Shown here one piece after another: positions 1 through 8,175 of a stretch of DNA of 64,000 nt (positions are counted from its first letter, which is position 1; the number at the start of each line of letters is the position of its first letter). The stretch comes from Aquaspirillum serpens DSM 68. Its GTDB lineage: Bacteria; Pseudomonadota; Gammaproteobacteria; Burkholderiales; Aquaspirillaceae. The notes under the pieces are model-generated. The model saw only the letters and a program-made list of their open reading frames with translations. It was not told where the DNA came from and searched no databases. Made by a program: the position numbers and the translations under genes. The stretch is taken from positions 29,056-93,055 of the forward strand of contig NZ_ATVC01000002.1 in NCBI RefSeq assembly GCF_000420525.1, read 5' to 3'.

Positions 1-24
1 GTTGCCGTGGGACGATAGTAGGAT

Positions 25-49
25 GCACTGCACCGAAATAGCGCAGTGC
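25..49. other. Short inverted repeat downstream of aruG
   Basis: GCACTGC (25-31) and GCAGTGC (43-49) can pair around an 11-base loop just past the aruG stop. Neither side has a T-run, so a terminator is doubtful. In related aru/ast operons the next gene would be aruD (astD), which would lie beyond the window edge, so this may simply be a structured intergenic spacer. Confidence 0.25.
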
Positions 50-65
50 TGTTTATCTCTCAACC

Positions 66-1094
66 TCACCGCGCAGGCAACGGACATACCCGCACGATAT
101 CGCCCTCTTGTCGCAATAACGCTGCAGCCACACTAGGCATCAATTCAATTTCTTCACGCTCGTGATGACAGACAGCAGAAGCAAGCACCGCCCGAAACTG
201 TTGATCAACCGTATTGCTCAAGAGATAGGGGGTAGCGGTTGCAGGAAGTGATTCAACCACCCGCAGTCGATAACAGCGGCTGGCAGCAACAGTACGAATC
301 TGCTCCGTCTCCGCCACCAGCGTTGGCCCGCCATCAAAAATATCGACATAGCCTTGTTGCACAAAGCCCTCGTGACGCAACAAGGCTTCTGCCAATACCG
401 TATCGGGATGGGTTTGTGCCAGCACCGCTTGGGCCTCAGCCGGCAGAAAATCGAGATACACCGGATATTTCGGCATCATTTCCGCCACAAAGGCTTTGTG
501 CCCCAGTCCAGTTAAACGATCGGCTTCGGCAAAATCAATTTGGAAAAAATGACGGCCCAAGCCTTCCCAAAAGGGAGAGCGCCCCTGACCATCACACACC
601 CCACGCAATTCTGAGATCACGCGAGCCGGAAAACGGCTGATAAATTGTGCAATGAACAAAAAGCGTGCCCGCGATAATAACGCGCCCCAGCCTTGCCCAC
701 GCACGCTAGGGTCGAGATAAAGTGAGCACAACTCAGCACAACCGGTGTAATCATTCGACAAAAATAGGCTTTGATGTTGACTCCAAATCCCTAGCGCAGG
801 AGAGGCATGCACCATAGTGCCAATCCGATAGTGATAACACGGCGCATCCAAGCCCACCGCGCCACGAATGGCGCTGATGCCGACCACCTGTTGTCGGGTT
901 TGGTCTTCCAATACAAACAAATAATCCGCCTCGGCCAACGGGCTCAGCCCCGCAAATGCCTGCTGTGAGGCGGTAATCCGCTGGGCTAGACGGGCTTCAT
1001 CCACTGGCAACGAAGTGACCCCGACCCCAGCTGCCGCCGCAAAACGCAGCAGCACCGCAAGATCGGTTTCAGCGATGGGGCGCAGCACTAACAT
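66..1094 (-). CDS. aruG: Arginine N-succinyltransferase, beta-type subunit (AruG/AstA family)
   Basis: Transfers succinyl from succinyl-CoA to the alpha-amino group of arginine, the first step of the cytoplasmic AST arginine-degradation pathway. The 342-residue protein spans the whole AstA family length. Visible family blocks are the N-terminal GVGVTSLP, YLFVLED, the PCYHYRIGT stretch, LLSRARFLFIAQF, GRSPFWEGLGRHFFQIDF (near residue 180), FVAEMMPKYPVYLDFLP and the FDGGPTLVAETEQIR block. It is the last of three consecutive minus-strand genes (astC, aruF, aruG). Its ATG overlaps the aruF stop by 7 nt, which implies translational coupling. Pseudomonads carry two paralogous subunits, alpha (AruF) and beta (AruG); the downstream copy is called beta by position. 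This copy is intact, unlike aruF. Confidence 0.9.
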   Translation of the reverse strand: MLVLRPIAETDLAVLLRFAAAAGVGVTSLPVDEARLAQRITASQQAFAGLSPLAEADYLFVLEDQTRQQVVGISAIRGAVGLDAPCYHYRIGTMVHASPALGIWSQHQSLFLSNDYTGCAELCSLYLDPSVRGQGWGALLSRARFLFIAQFISRFPARVISELRGVCDGQGRSPFWEGLGRHFFQIDFAEADRLTGLGHKAFVAEMMPKYPVYLDFLPAEAQAVLAQTHPDTVLAEALLRHEGFVQQGYVDIFDGGPTLVAETEQIRTVAASRCYRLRVVESLPATATPYLLSNTVDQQFRAVLASAVCHHEREEIELMPSVAAALLRQEGDIVRVCPLPAR

Positions 1095-2117
1095 AAGGAT
1101 TCATCCACAGGCAAGGCAGTCACCGTTTCGCCCTCACGCAGCCCAAGTGCGGCGCAGGTTTCCAGCGGTAGATACAATTTATTCACATCCACCGTACCGG
1201 TGGTGAGGGTGGCACGAAACTCGGCCGTCGCGGTATTGGCTAATAAATAGGGCTGGGTGTGCGATGCGGCAGGCGCAGCATGTCGCACAAAATAGGATTT
1301 TGCTGCAGCGATTGAACGGACATGATCGGTACGAGCGACTAAAGTCGGCGCACCGTCAAAAATCGCTAAATAATCTTCGTCTTCAAATCCCTCGGCCATC
1401 AAAATCGACCACGGCAATTCAGCATCGGGATGAATTTGTCCAATCACATGCTGGGCGGCATCGGGCAATAAGCTGACGTAGATGGGATAGCTGGGCATTA
1501 ACTCGGCGACAAACGTTTTACTGCGAGTGGCAACTAAATGTTGTGCTTGGGCGTAATCGATGTGGAAAAACTTGCGCCCAATCGCTTCCCAAAATGGCGA
1601 TATTCCATTTTCATCAGTCCACCCCACCATTTCGGCAATCAAACGCCGCGCAAAACGCTCGCGGTGTTGAGCAATAAACAATAACCGCGCCCGCGATAAC
1701 AGCTGTGCCGCATAAGGATGGCGATGATAAGCCGGCTCTAAAAAGAAGGCACATAGCTGGCTTTCACCAGATAAATCATGACATAAAGTTAAAGCATGAA
1801 TTTTATTGTGGACATTCAAGCTAGCGGAGGCGTGGATAAGAGTTTCATTACGATAACTGTAAAATGGTTCAGAAAACCCTGCCGCCGCCGCAATCGCCGC
1901 CGTCCCACACAACCGGCCTTCATCCTCCCTCCAACACAAATTGATAAAACTCGGTGCCATAGGTTGCCACATCGGTTTCAAACGAACGCACCGATAAACA
2001 AATGCGTTCGAATAAGGTATCTCTTTGATCGGGAAGATTGGTGACGCCCACCCCACTATCGTGAGCCATGCGTTCGATAGCAGGCAGGTCGGACACCCGT
2101 ACCGGGCGAATGATCAT
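1088..2117 (-). pseudogene. aruF: Arginine N-succinyltransferase, alpha-type subunit, broken by a 4-bp duplication
   Basis: This is the second AstA-family paralogue, in the operon position of AruF. The N-terminal frame starts at 2117 (MIIRPVRVSD, CAAGGG upstream as a modest Shine-Dalgarno) and runs through FYQFVLEGG to a TGA at 1920-1922. The rest of the protein (DEGRLCGTAAIAAAAGFSEP to the end at 1088) lies in the neighbouring frame. On the coding strand the break is GGAG repeated in tandem (plus-strand CTCC at 1925-1928 and 1929-1932). Removing one copy gives FVLEDEGRLCG, which matches the FVLED motif of the adjacent paralogue, and a 341-residue protein of normal length. Family motifs FYSYRNET, GISPFWEAIGRKFFHIDY and FDGAPTLVARTDHVR are preserved, so the lesion is recent or a sequencing artefact. 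The start lies 4 nt after the astC stop. Confidence 0.85.
1925..1932. repeat. 4-bp perfect tandem duplication inside aruF
   Basis: CTCC occurs twice in a row (GGAG on the coding strand). The extra 4 bases shift the frame and create the TGA at 1920-1922. Deleting one unit restores both the reading frame and the conserved FVLED motif. Confidence 0.75.
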
Positions 2118-2121
2118 CGCA

Positions 2122-3312
2122 TTACCCTTGTTGAGCCACAAAACGAGCCAATGCACGATCCAAGCGTGCTAAGCCTTCATCAATGTCGGCATCGTCAATC
2201 ACCAGCGAAGGGGCAAAACGCAACACATTCATCCCCGCCACCAACACAATCAACAATTCTTCTTCTGCTGCTTGCATCAGGGCTTTGGCTTGATTTTGAT
2301 AACGCTCATTCATCACCGCACCCAACAACAGCCCCAAACCGCGCACTTCGGCAAAGACTTGATAACGGGCATTTAACGCTTCCAGCCCCGCTACTAAACG
2401 CTGATGTTTGGCTTTCACACCGGCGAGAGTGGACGGTGTATTGATGACATCCAACACCCGTTCTGCCACAGCACACGCCAAGGGATTGCCGCCATAGGTA
2501 GTACCGTGCGAGCCCACGCCAAAACTGGCCGCCACTTTGGCGGTACTTAAAATGGCCCCAATCGGGAAACCACCGCCCAACGACTTAGCCGAGGACAAAA
2601 TATCGGGAGTCACGCCATATTCCATATAGGCGAACAACGAGCCTGAACGCCCCATCCCTGTTTGCACTTCATCAAAAATCAGCAAAGCCTGATGACGGTC
2701 GGCAATTTCACGGGCAGCCGCTAAAAATTCACGCTGGGCTGGCAAAACACCGCCTTCACCCTGCACCGGCTCCACAATAATGGCACAGGTATTGTCGTTG
2801 ACGGCGGCTTCGAGCGCAGCAATGTCGTTATAGGGAATGTGCTCAATACCAGATGGGGCAGGGGCGAACCCTTCAACATACTTTGGCTGTCCACCGGTCG
2901 AGACCGTGAATAAGGTTCGGCCATGAAATGAATTGAGGGTAGAGACAATATGGTGCTTATGTGGCCCAAAATGGTCGTGGGCATATTTACGCGCCAATTT
3001 CAAAGCAGCTTCGTTTGCCTCGGCACCGGAATTGCAGAAAAACACTTTTTCAGCAAAGGTCGCCGCCACCAATTTGCTGGCTAAACGCAGTGCAGGTTCG
3101 TTAGTCATCACATTCGAGACATGCCATAACTGTTGTGCTTGTTCGGTTAAGGCCTCGACTAAGGCGGGGTGGCAATGGCCAAGAGAGTTCACTGCAATGC
3201 CGCCGGCAAAATCCACAAATTCACGCCCTGCTTGATCCCACAGACGCGCGCCACGCCCGCGCACCGGGACGCGCGCCACGCCCGCGCACCGGAATAAAGG
3301 CGGCAGGGGCAT
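2122..3312 (-). CDS. astC: Succinylornithine/acetylornithine aminotransferase, N-terminus shifted by a 25-bp duplication
   Basis: A PLP-dependent class III aminotransferase that converts N2-succinylornithine and 2-oxoglutarate to the semialdehyde and glutamate in the AST pathway; it can also act as ArgD. Seen are [17 protein letters not shown], the cofactor-binding [42 protein letters not shown] and the Schiff-base lysine in [14 protein letters not shown]. The continuous frame starts at an internal ATG (3312) with no convincing ribosome site. The natural start is almost certainly ATG 3364, preceded by AAGGAACTGTG and giving [20 protein letters not shown]; that frame runs into a perfect 25-bp tandem duplication at 3243-3292. 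Deleting one copy yields an exact 405-residue protein, the usual AstC length. As it stands only a start-shifted product could be made. First gene of the astC-aruF-aruG operon. Confidence 0.85.
   Translation of the reverse strand: MPLPPLFRCAGVARVPVRGRGARLWDQAGREFVDFAGGIAVNSLGHCHPALVEALTEQAQQLWHVSNVMTNEPALRLASKLVAATFAEKVFFCNSGAEANEAALKLARKYAHDHFGPHKHHIVSTLNSFHGRTLFTVSTGGQPKYVEGFAPAPSGIEHIPYNDIAALEAAVNDNTCAIIVEPVQGEGGVLPAQREFLAAAREIADRHQALLIFDEVQTGMGRSGSLFAYMEYGVTPDILSSAKSLGGGFPIGAILSTAKVAASFGVGSHGTTYGGNPLACAVAERVLDVINTPSTLAGVKAKHQRLVAGLEALNARYQVFAEVRGLGLLLGAVMNERYQNQAKALMQAAEEELLIVLVAGMNVLRFAPSLVIDDADIDEGLARLDRALARFVAQQG
3243..3292. repeat. 25-bp perfect tandem duplication in the 5' part of astC
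   Basis: Positions 3243-3267 and 3268-3292 are identical. The unit length is 1 modulo 3, so the second copy throws the natural astC start (3364) out of frame with the body of the gene. The peptide PVRGRGAR is encoded at the junction in both frames of use, which makes the duplication easy to see. Confidence 0.95.
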
Positions 3313-3364
3313 AGTTGGGAAACATCACTTCATCAAAGGTGGCGCGGGTGATCGCAGCAGACAT

Positions 3365-3721
3365 CACAGTTCCTTTTCAATATTCAGTCGAAAAACACAG
3401 GCTAACAAAAACAGATTGCAATTGTTGATTTTGCAACAGAACTGCCAGCTTAGGCGACAACTTTCACCGGCAAGTTTCATTGCCGCACGCAAACCGCGTG
3501 AGATTGGCAGGACAAATTATTTTTTTAGCATGACCCAACCCCCAACAAAAAAAGCTATTGGGATTTTTTGCAAAGCAGCAAATCCCTGTCTTTACAAATA
3601 TTTATCGCCCAACGCTTGACGCAAAACAAAATAAAACATACGTTTGAACCCCTCAATTCACCGTCGAGTGAAATAACGCATTAGGCAACACCCCATACTA
3701 ATAACGAGAGGAAAACATCGT
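3365..3721. other. Divergent intergenic region between astC and the chemoreceptor gene
   Basis: 357 AT-rich bases without a supported gene. It carries the sigma-54-type element for astC (3431-3448), the astC ribosome site (AAGGAACTGTG before ATG 3364) and, on the plus strand, GAGAGGAAAA before the chemoreceptor ATG at 3722. A 67-codon open frame at 3416-3619 has no recognisable content and runs across the sigma-54 element, so it is not called. Confidence 0.6.
3431..3448 (-). promoter_or_regulatory. Sigma-54 (RpoN) type promoter for the ast/aru operon
   Basis: On the minus strand the sequence reads TGGCAG-N5-TTGCA, with the invariant GG and GC separated by 10 bases as in the -24/-12 consensus TGGCAC-N5-TTGCA. 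It lies about 67-85 bases upstream of the natural astC start at 3364. The ast operon of enteric bacteria is known to be RpoN-dependent, which supports the assignment. Enhancer sites were not identified. Confidence 0.65.
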
Positions 3722-5233
3722 ATGCAGCAACGCCCATCGCCGACAGAATGGTTTATCCCAGAACACATACGGCAACAACCCGAACAAATGATCCGCGCCC
3801 GCACCACTGTGGGCGTGGCACTTTTAGCTGGCACGATTGCCCCTCTCTTTGCCTTGTCCTATTTCAAACTGCAGCATCCAGCGATGGGGTGGGGGATTGT
3901 ATTAGGCGGGGCGTTGATGTTTGTAATGGCGTTTTTCTTACGCCTCAGTGGTGCGGTAACCGTTGTGGGCTATGCCGTCAGTGCCGTGATGTTTGGCATG
4001 GTGACATGGATGGTGTATGTCAACGGTGGCATTTTATCGACCAGCATCGTGTGGTATGCCTGTGTACCGGTCGCGGCCACCTTTGTGTCAGGACGGCGAG
4101 CCGGCATGATTTGGGCGCTGTTGAGCTTTCTTTGCATTGGTTTGTTTTTATTTTTATACGGCCAAGCCGATGCCTTGCCCCATAGCCCGATTGCGGTGGA
4201 GCGGATTCCAGAGCTGCAAGCAAAGTCACTGATTGGGCTGATTTTGGTGGTGTTGGCGCTGAGTTTGGCATTCGATAGTGCAAAAACCCGTGGTTTTGCC
4301 AAGTTGGAAATTGCCCGCGAACAAGCAGAAACCGCCAGACAACAGGTCAGCGAGATGCTGACACAATTAACCCGTTCGGTGCGCTCGGCCAGCCGCGAAA
4401 GCAAAGAAATCGCCGATTCCACGCATTTCATGGTGCAAACCATGGAGGCGCAAAGTGCGCGTACGCAAGGCATGGTGGTCACCGTACAACAAATGTCCAC
4501 CCTTGCCGGCCAAACCGCTGGTCAATCTGAAGAAGCAGCACAAACCGCCCGTTCAGCCGGAGAAGAAGCCACGGACGGCGGCAATATTATGAATCAAGCG
4601 GTATATCGACTTGATGAAGCACAACAGGCAATTTTATTGTCTTCGCAAGCAATTGAAGAATTAGGGCGGCGTTCGAGCGAGATTCGCGGCATTATCGAAA
4701 TGATTAACGAGATTGCCGAACAAACGAATTTGCTGGCCTTAAATGCAGCGATTGAGGCGGCCCGCGCCGGTGAAGCTGGGCGCGGTTTTGCAGTGGTATC
4801 CGATGAAGTCCGCAAATTGGCCGAGCGTACCCAAGGTGCAACGCAAGACATTACTCAGCGCATTAACCTCATCACCAGCGGCACAGAATCGGCCCTCAAC
4901 GCCATCCGACAGGGCTCTAGCCGGATGGCTGATGGCACCGAACATACGCGACAGGCACAACAACGCTTGGAACAAATTATTCGTGGTGCGCAACAGATTG
5001 CCCGTATGTTAGGCCGTGCAGCGGAAGCCAATAAAACACAATCGGCAGGTTTCGATACCTTTAGCCATGACATCACTGATTTTGGTCAGGCCACGCTCGC
5101 CTTATCATCCGAAACCGCCTCGATTGCACGTTCTATCGCTCGTTTAGACAAACTGATGACCGAGTTGGGCGAATTTGTACGGCGTTTGGATGCAGAACGT
5201 GAGGACGAAGTTATTCCCACGTCACGGTACTGA
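3722..5233 (+). CDS. Methyl-accepting chemotaxis protein with multi-helix membrane sensor
   Basis: 503-residue chemoreceptor that would signal through CheW/CheA. Residues about 30-185 are about six hydrophobic helices with very short loops, so it has no large periplasmic sensing domain and probably senses within or at the membrane. The cytoplasmic half is a standard signalling domain with the hairpin tip [21 protein letters not shown] followed by [18 protein letters not shown]. No HAMP domain is obvious; helix 6 leads directly into the coiled coil ([18 protein letters not shown]). ATG 3722 has GAGAGGAAAA at good spacing. Its 3' end overlaps the convergent response-regulator gene by 23 bases. 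No che genes are nearby. Confidence 0.9.
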   Translation: MQQRPSPTEWFIPEHIRQQPEQMIRARTTVGVALLAGTIAPLFALSYFKLQHPAMGWGIVLGGALMFVMAFFLRLSGAVTVVGYAVSAVMFGMVTWMVYVNGGILSTSIVWYACVPVAATFVSGRRAGMIWALLSFLCIGLFLFLYGQADALPHSPIAVERIPELQAKSLIGLILVVLALSLAFDSAKTRGFAKLEIAREQAETARQQVSEMLTQLTRSVRSASRESKEIADSTHFMVQTMEAQSARTQGMVVTVQQMSTLAGQTAGQSEEAAQTARSAGEEATDGGNIMNQAVYRLDEAQQAILLSSQAIEELGRRSSEIRGIIEMINEIAEQTNLLALNAAIEAARAGEAGRGFAVVSDEVRKLAERTQGATQDITQRINLITSGTESALNAIRQGSSRMADGTEHTRQAQQRLEQIIRGAQQIARMLGRAAEANKTQSAGFDTFSHDITDFGQATLALSSETASIARSIARLDKLMTELGEFVRRLDAEREDEVIPTSRY

Positions 5234-5954
5234 CAAACAAATAGCCAGCGCCATAGACGGTTTTAATTAAGCGCGGATTGTGGGTGTCATCGCCTAATTT
5301 ACGGCGCAAACGCGAAATCCGCACATCAATACTGCGGTCAAACGGGGACATATCGTTTTGACCGAGTAATTGTTCACGCGGCAACACACGGTTTGGACGC
5401 TCGAGAAAACGCTGTAGCATTTGCCCTTCGCTGGCACTGATGGATTTTTTACTGCCATCCGGCGCAAACAAGGTATAGCTCTCGGGGTCGTAGCGCCAGC
5501 CAGAAAAACACGCAATTCGCGTATTGTCTGGCCCTAATTCTGCCGCTTGTTCACAACGCCGCAGAATACTGCGCAAACGCGCCACCAATTCGCGGGGTTC
5601 AAACGGTTTCATTACATAGTCATCAGCACCGATTTCTAAGCCCATGACGCGATCTCCGACATGACCTCGTCCGGTCAAAATCATCACGCCACAGCGGGTT
5701 TTCGCCCGTAGCTGACGCACGATTTCCATGCCGTCCATATCTGGCAAACCGAGGTCGATAATGCACAAATCGGGGGTCGCCGTCCGTAAGCGGCGGAACA
5801 GTTCGCTGCCGGTGCGGAAACACTCGCACTTGAATTGATAGTCGCGCAAGATGGTGGCGATTAAACGCGCCACCGACATATCGTCTTCTACCAGAAAAAT
5901 CAATTTTTCCTGTCGAGTGGTGGTTTCCATAGCAGTTAAAGGGGTCGTTGACAC
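5211..5954 (-). CDS. OmpR/PhoB-family response regulator
   Basis: 247-residue DNA-binding regulator. The receiver domain (about 18-130) has the acidic pair in LVEDD, the phospho-acceptor aspartate in [13 protein letters not shown], the switch threonine in MILTGRG and the lysine in [14 protein letters not shown] winged-helix output domain follows, with the recognition region [17 protein letters not shown] and the closing [11 protein letters not shown]. The start is taken as GTG 5954, which has GATGAGG at 7-base spacing; ATG 5930 has no ribosome site. The frame overlaps the end of the hybrid kinase gene by 19 bases, so the two are co-translated and the kinase is the likely partner. The target genes are unknown. 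Confidence 0.92.
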   Translation of the reverse strand: MSTTPLTAMETTTRQEKLIFLVEDDMSVARLIATILRDYQFKCECFRTGSELFRRLRTATPDLCIIDLGLPDMDGMEIVRQLRAKTRCGVMILTGRGHVGDRVMGLEIGADDYVMKPFEPRELVARLRSILRRCEQAAELGPDNTRIACFSGWRYDPESYTLFAPDGSKKSISASEGQMLQRFLERPNRVLPREQLLGQNDMSPFDRSIDVRISRLRRKLGDDTHNPRLIKTVYGAGYLFVSTVTWE

Positions 5955-8011
5955 ATTATTACCTCATCCAGGACCTGTGATAACTGTTCCTGGGTAAACG
6001 GTTTTTCAAGAATAGGGACAGCCTGCAAGCTGGGATGCGAGACACTCGAACCCGCCGCATGACCACTCATCAACACCACCCGCAAATGCGGACGATGACG
6101 ACGCGCAAAATCTGCCAAGGTGCGGCCATTCAGTTGGCCGGGCATCACCACATCTGACAGCAGCAGACCAATTTCAGCGATATTTTCCACCATTGCGGCG
6201 GCTTCATCACCATTTTCTGCTTCAAGGACAGGATAGCCCAAGCCAGTCAGTTGCAAACGCACAATCCGCCGCACTTCAGGATCATCCTCGGTTAACAGCA
6301 CCAAGGGTTTGTCACGGCCACCCGCCCGACCGCTGAAATTCAAGCGTCCAGTCGGCACCGACTCCTCATCAGCGCAAGGCAAGAACAGCGATACCACCGT
6401 GCCTTTGCCCAATTGGCTATCGAGGCGAATACCGCCGCCAGATTGCTGCACAAAACCATACACCATCGCCAGCCCCAAGCCACTGCCCGAGCCAAAACGC
6501 TTGGTCGTAAAAAAGGGCTCGAACACGCGCATTTGGATGGTGGGGTCTATCCCAGTGCCGTTATCACGCACCGAAATGCGGATATATTCCCCTACCTGCA
6601 TCTGGCAATCTTGCGCTTCTTCTTCGGTCAGTGGATGGCGAGTGGCTTCAATTAACAATTCGCCACCTTCAGGCATCGCATCACGGGCATTGAGCACCAA
6701 ATTAAGGATGGCGCTTTCCAGTTGATGCGGGTCAACCGTGGCATATAGCGGTGTCTCACCCAGTGCTGTGTTCATGGTGATATTTTCCGGCAACGAATTT
6801 TCCGGCAACGAACGCCGCAATAATTTCATCATGCCAAGAATCAAACCGCCGATTTGTACAGTTTTGGGTTCGAGTGGCTGTTGTCGCGAGAAAGACAATA
6901 AACGCTTAATCAGCTCGACGCCGCGCTCGGCAGCATGGAGCGCAGGCTCTAAAAATTCGGTCACTTGTGGGTCTTGCCCACAACGATTTTGTAACTCGGC
7001 CAAGTTACCAATCACCACCGTCAACATATTGTTAAAGTCGTGCGCCAGCCCACCGGCCAGTTGACCCACGGCTTCCATTTTCTGCGCTTGAACCAAGGCA
7101 GCTTGTGTATGTTTTTGCTCAGTAATGTCAAATGACAGCACAAAACACCCTAACACCTTCCCCTCTGGCGAGACCTCGGGCACCAAGGTGCTGCGGGCAA
7201 AAATGGTGCTGCCGTCCTCTTTTTCCATCGAATATTCATACGTGACGCGCGCCCCAGTCAGCGCCTGTTCAACATAACTTTTGACGGCGGCATAGAACTT
7301 AATCCCGAGCGCCGCTTCGATATGGTGGCCTACGATGTGCTCATTACGGCGACCAAACCAATCAGCGTAGCCGCGATTGGCATAGCGATAGACTTGTTCA
7401 TGGTCAAAATAGGCAATCAGAGCCGGAATGGTATCGGTCATCAGCCGCAATCGTTCCTCACTGCGCTGCAATGCAGCAGTCATTTGACTGTTGATTTCAC
7501 TGGCTTCGCGCAAGCGCGCATTGGCCGCTTCAAGCTCAGCCGTTCGCCGCCGCACACTGTCTTCGAGTTGAGCATGATGTTGTTGTACCACCTGCTCTAA
7601 AGCGCGCTGTTCTGTGATGTCGGTATATAACGTGATGTAACCAAGTTCGGGCAAAAACTCGCCATGTAGCTTCAAAATGCGCCCATTTGGCCGCACCCAT
7701 TCGGTTTGATCGGTTAATACCGCCCGTGCTTGCTCCACAATCAGCCGCACCCGTTGTTCAGCATCGCCTTCGCCATATTCTCCATGCAGTGCGTTATGAC
7801 GAATAAACGCTTCAAACGGTGTTCCCAATTTTGGCAGCGACTCGGGGAAGTCTAAAAGCTGTAAAAAGCGACGATTCCACGCCATTAAGCGTAGATCTGT
7901 ATCGAACAGCGTCAGACCCTGATCTAGCCAATCTAAGCCCACCAGTAAATGCTCATGGAGATGAGTTTGGGGTTCGTTAGCCGAAGAGGCTGGACGGACG
8001 CTTTCAGTCAT
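5936..8011 (-). CDS. Hybrid sensor histidine kinase (PAS-PAS-HisKA-HATPase-REC)
   Basis: Soluble hybrid kinase of about 691 residues. A PAS-7-like domain comes first (LDQGLTLFDTDLRLMAWNRRFLQ), then a coiled coil, then a second PAS (TDTIPALIAYFDHEQVYRYANRGY). The HisKA box is GGLAHDFNNMLTVVIGN, the ATPase boxes are LNLVLNARDAMPEGG and GSGLGLAMVYGFV, and the C-terminal receiver contains LLLSDVVMPGQLNG. The HDFNN type of H-box is typical of kinases with an attached receiver. ATG 8011 is chosen because ATGAGG lies 7 bases upstream; an in-frame ATG at 8059 would add 16 residues. A perfect 15-bp in-frame duplication repeats SLPEN between the H-box and the ATPase domain. No membrane segment is seen. 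It is followed by its likely response regulator. Confidence 0.92.
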   Translation of the reverse strand: MTESVRPASSANEPQTHLHEHLLVGLDWLDQGLTLFDTDLRLMAWNRRFLQLLDFPESLPKLGTPFEAFIRHNALHGEYGEGDAEQRVRLIVEQARAVLTDQTEWVRPNGRILKLHGEFLPELGYITLYTDITEQRALEQVVQQHHAQLEDSVRRRTAELEAANARLREASEINSQMTAALQRSEERLRLMTDTIPALIAYFDHEQVYRYANRGYADWFGRRNEHIVGHHIEAALGIKFYAAVKSYVEQALTGARVTYEYSMEKEDGSTIFARSTLVPEVSPEGKVLGCFVLSFDITEQKHTQAALVQAQKMEAVGQLAGGLAHDFNNMLTVVIGNLAELQNRCGQDPQVTEFLEPALHAAERGVELIKRLLSFSRQQPLEPKTVQIGGLILGMMKLLRRSLPENSLPENITMNTALGETPLYATVDPHQLESAILNLVLNARDAMPEGGELLIEATRHPLTEEEAQDCQMQVGEYIRISVRDNGTGIDPTIQMRVFEPFFTTKRFGSGSGLGLAMVYGFVQQSGGGIRLDSQLGKGTVVSLFLPCADEESVPTGRLNFSGRAGGRDKPLVLLTEDDPEVRRIVRLQLTGLGYPVLEAENGDEAAAMVENIAEIGLLLSDVVMPGQLNGRTLADFARRHRPHLRVVLMSGHAAGSSVSHPSLQAVPILEKPFTQEQLSQVLDEVIMCQRPL
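6783..6812. repeat. 15-bp perfect in-frame tandem duplication in the hybrid kinase
   Basis: TTTTCCGGCAACGAA occurs at 6783-6797 and again at 6798-6812. On the coding strand it encodes SLPEN twice (RRSLPENSLPENITMN), between the phospho-acceptor region and the nucleotide-binding domain. The frame is kept. Confidence 0.9.
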
Positions 8012-8175
8012 AGAAAACCTCATACAATAAAGACCGCGCTGCGCAAAAAGCAGGCGCATAGTGAACTAAAAACACCACAAAATGGTGCACTGCAAACATT
8101 CGTTACGATTGGTACAAAGTTTTGCAAATTGTTCCATGAATTATGAACGGATAAAAACCAAATGAAGGAGAACTC

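Noticed and set aside
1920..1935. Programmed +1 frameshift in aruF (Shine-Dalgarno-like GGAGGGAGG just before TGA, as in prfB)
   Set aside because: Simple removal of one GGAG copy restores the conserved FVLED motif exactly, and similar duplications break two other genes nearby. A duplication explains the data with fewer assumptions.
2025..2444. 139-codon plus-strand frame over aruF/astC
   Set aside because: Overlaps two recognised genes on the other strand and has no protein-like features.
3416..3619. 67-codon open frame in the astC-chemoreceptor gap
   Set aside because: No ribosome site and no family, and it runs across the sigma-54 promoter element.
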